In this document: positions 63,582-64,000 of the stretch, piece by piece
How the letters are laid out: every line of letters starts with the position of its first letter
How positions within the stretch are numbered: the first letter of the stretch is position 1
NCBI RefSeq assembly: GCF_002218045.2
Contig: NZ_AP018686.1
Span: 930,001-994,000 of the forward strand
Direction: 5' to 3'
DNA from: Vibrio rumoiensis
GTDB lineage: Bacteria; Pseudomonadota; Gammaproteobacteria; Enterobacterales; Vibrionaceae
DNA: 64,000 nucleotides
Position numbers and translations under genes: made by a program
The notes under the pieces: generated by a model
Told to the model about the DNA's origin: nothing
Seen by the model: only the letters and a program-made list of their open reading frames with translations
Database searches by the model: none

Positions 63582-64000
63582 GCCTTAACTCCCATGCTTT
63601 TCAGTAGTTTAATTTCAACTAAGTTGGTGTGCGATGGATTCGCTTTTGCTAATGGTGTTGGACGTGCGGTAGTCAATACGTTAATTGAACCATTCATGTC
63701 GGTACCTTCACGGTTTGGCGCATACCAAGCACCTTCACCAAGCGCAGTCGTGTGAGGAATGATACGAGGTGTCACTTTGGCGCACACTTGCAGCTTACCG
63801 AATTCACTTTCTACCTGAACTAAATCACCATTTTTGATGCCACGAGGCTCTGCATCCATTGGGTTAATCCAGATTTCTTGCGGTGCTGCGGCTTTTAGTA
63901 ATTCAACATTACCGTAAGTTGAGTGAGCACGAGCTTTGTAGTGGAAACCGGTCATTTGCAGTGGGAACTGCTTACGCTTAGGTGAATCCCAGCCATCAAA
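63578..64000 (-). CDS. dmsA: DMSO reductase catalytic subunit, C-terminal end (runs off the window)
   Basis: The frame is open from the window edge to the stop at 63578, about 140 residues of a protein of roughly 800. It shows the molybdopterin-dinucleotide-binding C-terminal domain (FHYKARAHSTYGNVELLK, EIWINPMDAEPRGIKNGDLV, GEGAWYAPNREG). An internal ATG at 63955 is not the start. The complete gene would reduce DMSO or related S- or N-oxides under anaerobic conditions. Confidence 0.92.
   Translation of the reverse strand, partial: FDGWDSPKRKQFPLQMTGFHYKARAHSTYGNVELLKAAAPQEIWINPMDAEPRGIKNGDLVQVESEFGKLQVCAKVTPRIIPHTTALGEGAWYAPNREGTDMNGSINVLTTARPTPLAKANPSHTNLVEIKLLKSMGVKA

Noticed and set aside
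1..64000. CRISPR arrays, integrons, insertion sequences or prophage
   Set aside because: No regularly spaced repeats, attC-like sites, transposase or phage structural genes were seen other than the T6SS proteins.

Overview
The window looks like chromosomal DNA of a marine gamma-proteobacterium of the Vibrionaceae, probably a Vibrio. The reasons are a Vibrio-type Hcp (172 aa from the start chosen here), an auxiliary type VI secretion cluster with a sigma-54 promoter, a sialic acid cluster with an RpiR-type NanR and a sodium symporter, a DctPQM TRAP transporter and a DMSO reductase, all in AT-leaning sequence. No rRNA, tRNA, CRISPR array, intact insertion sequence or prophage was recognised.

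Layout: (1) 1-3.7 kb: start of astA (arginine catabolism), then a MarR regulator, an HlyD-type membrane fusion protein and a DUF2955/FUSC-like membrane protein whose gene carries an apparent one-base frameshift. (2) 3.9-8.5 kb: a PQQ-dependent membrane dehydrogenase (gcd family) and a membrane diguanylate cyclase. (3) 8.6-17 kb: a compact T6SS island on the minus strand, in transcription order hcp, vgrG, DUF4123 adaptor, LysM-DUF2235 lipase effector, DUF2931-like exported protein, PAAR, Sel1-repeat exported protein. It has a clear -24/-12 promoter and a perfect 15-bp palindrome upstream. (4) 17-22 kb: araFGH arabinose ABC importer and a Gfo/Idh/MocA oxidoreductase. (5) 22-26.6 kb: MacA, MacB and a NodT-type outer membrane factor, a full tripartite efflux pump. 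(6) 26.9-30 kb: DctPQM TRAP transporter. (7) 30-32.7 kb: small unrecognised exported or membrane proteins and an outer membrane beta-barrel. (8) 33-40.4 kb: sialic acid catabolism, nanE-nanK-siaT-type symporter-nanQ on the minus strand, nanR, and nanA-nagA on the plus strand, with shared GAAGTTxAACTTC operators. (9) 40.6-46.3 kb: galETK (Leloir pathway) with a GalR-type operator, then cpdB. (10) 46.4-58.5 kb: housekeeping and accessory genes, including a CueR-type copper promoter driving a Cys/His-rich exported protein and CueP, a MerR regulator with its 19-bp-spacer target promoter, ogt and alkA-like DNA repair, a periplasmic nucleosidase-like protein, YaeQ, and two glutaredoxin-like proteins. 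(11) 58.9-64 kb: an NhaC antiporter, a second diguanylate cyclase, and dmsC, dmsB and the 3' end of dmsA.

How the parts work together: NanA, NanK and NanE turn imported sialic acid into GlcNAc-6-P, which NagA deacetylates. GalK, GalT and GalE feed galactose into glucose metabolism. The T6SS island would deliver a peptidoglycan-binding lipase with its own Hcp, VgrG and PAAR, but relies on a core apparatus encoded elsewhere. The observations most worth a second look are the T6SS island with two candidate immunity proteins, the sigma-54 promoter with its upstream palindrome, the CueR-controlled Cys/His-rich protein, and the exported nucleosidase homologue with an altered catalytic position. Several start codons were moved from the longest frame to one with a better ribosome binding site or signal peptide; each entry says so.
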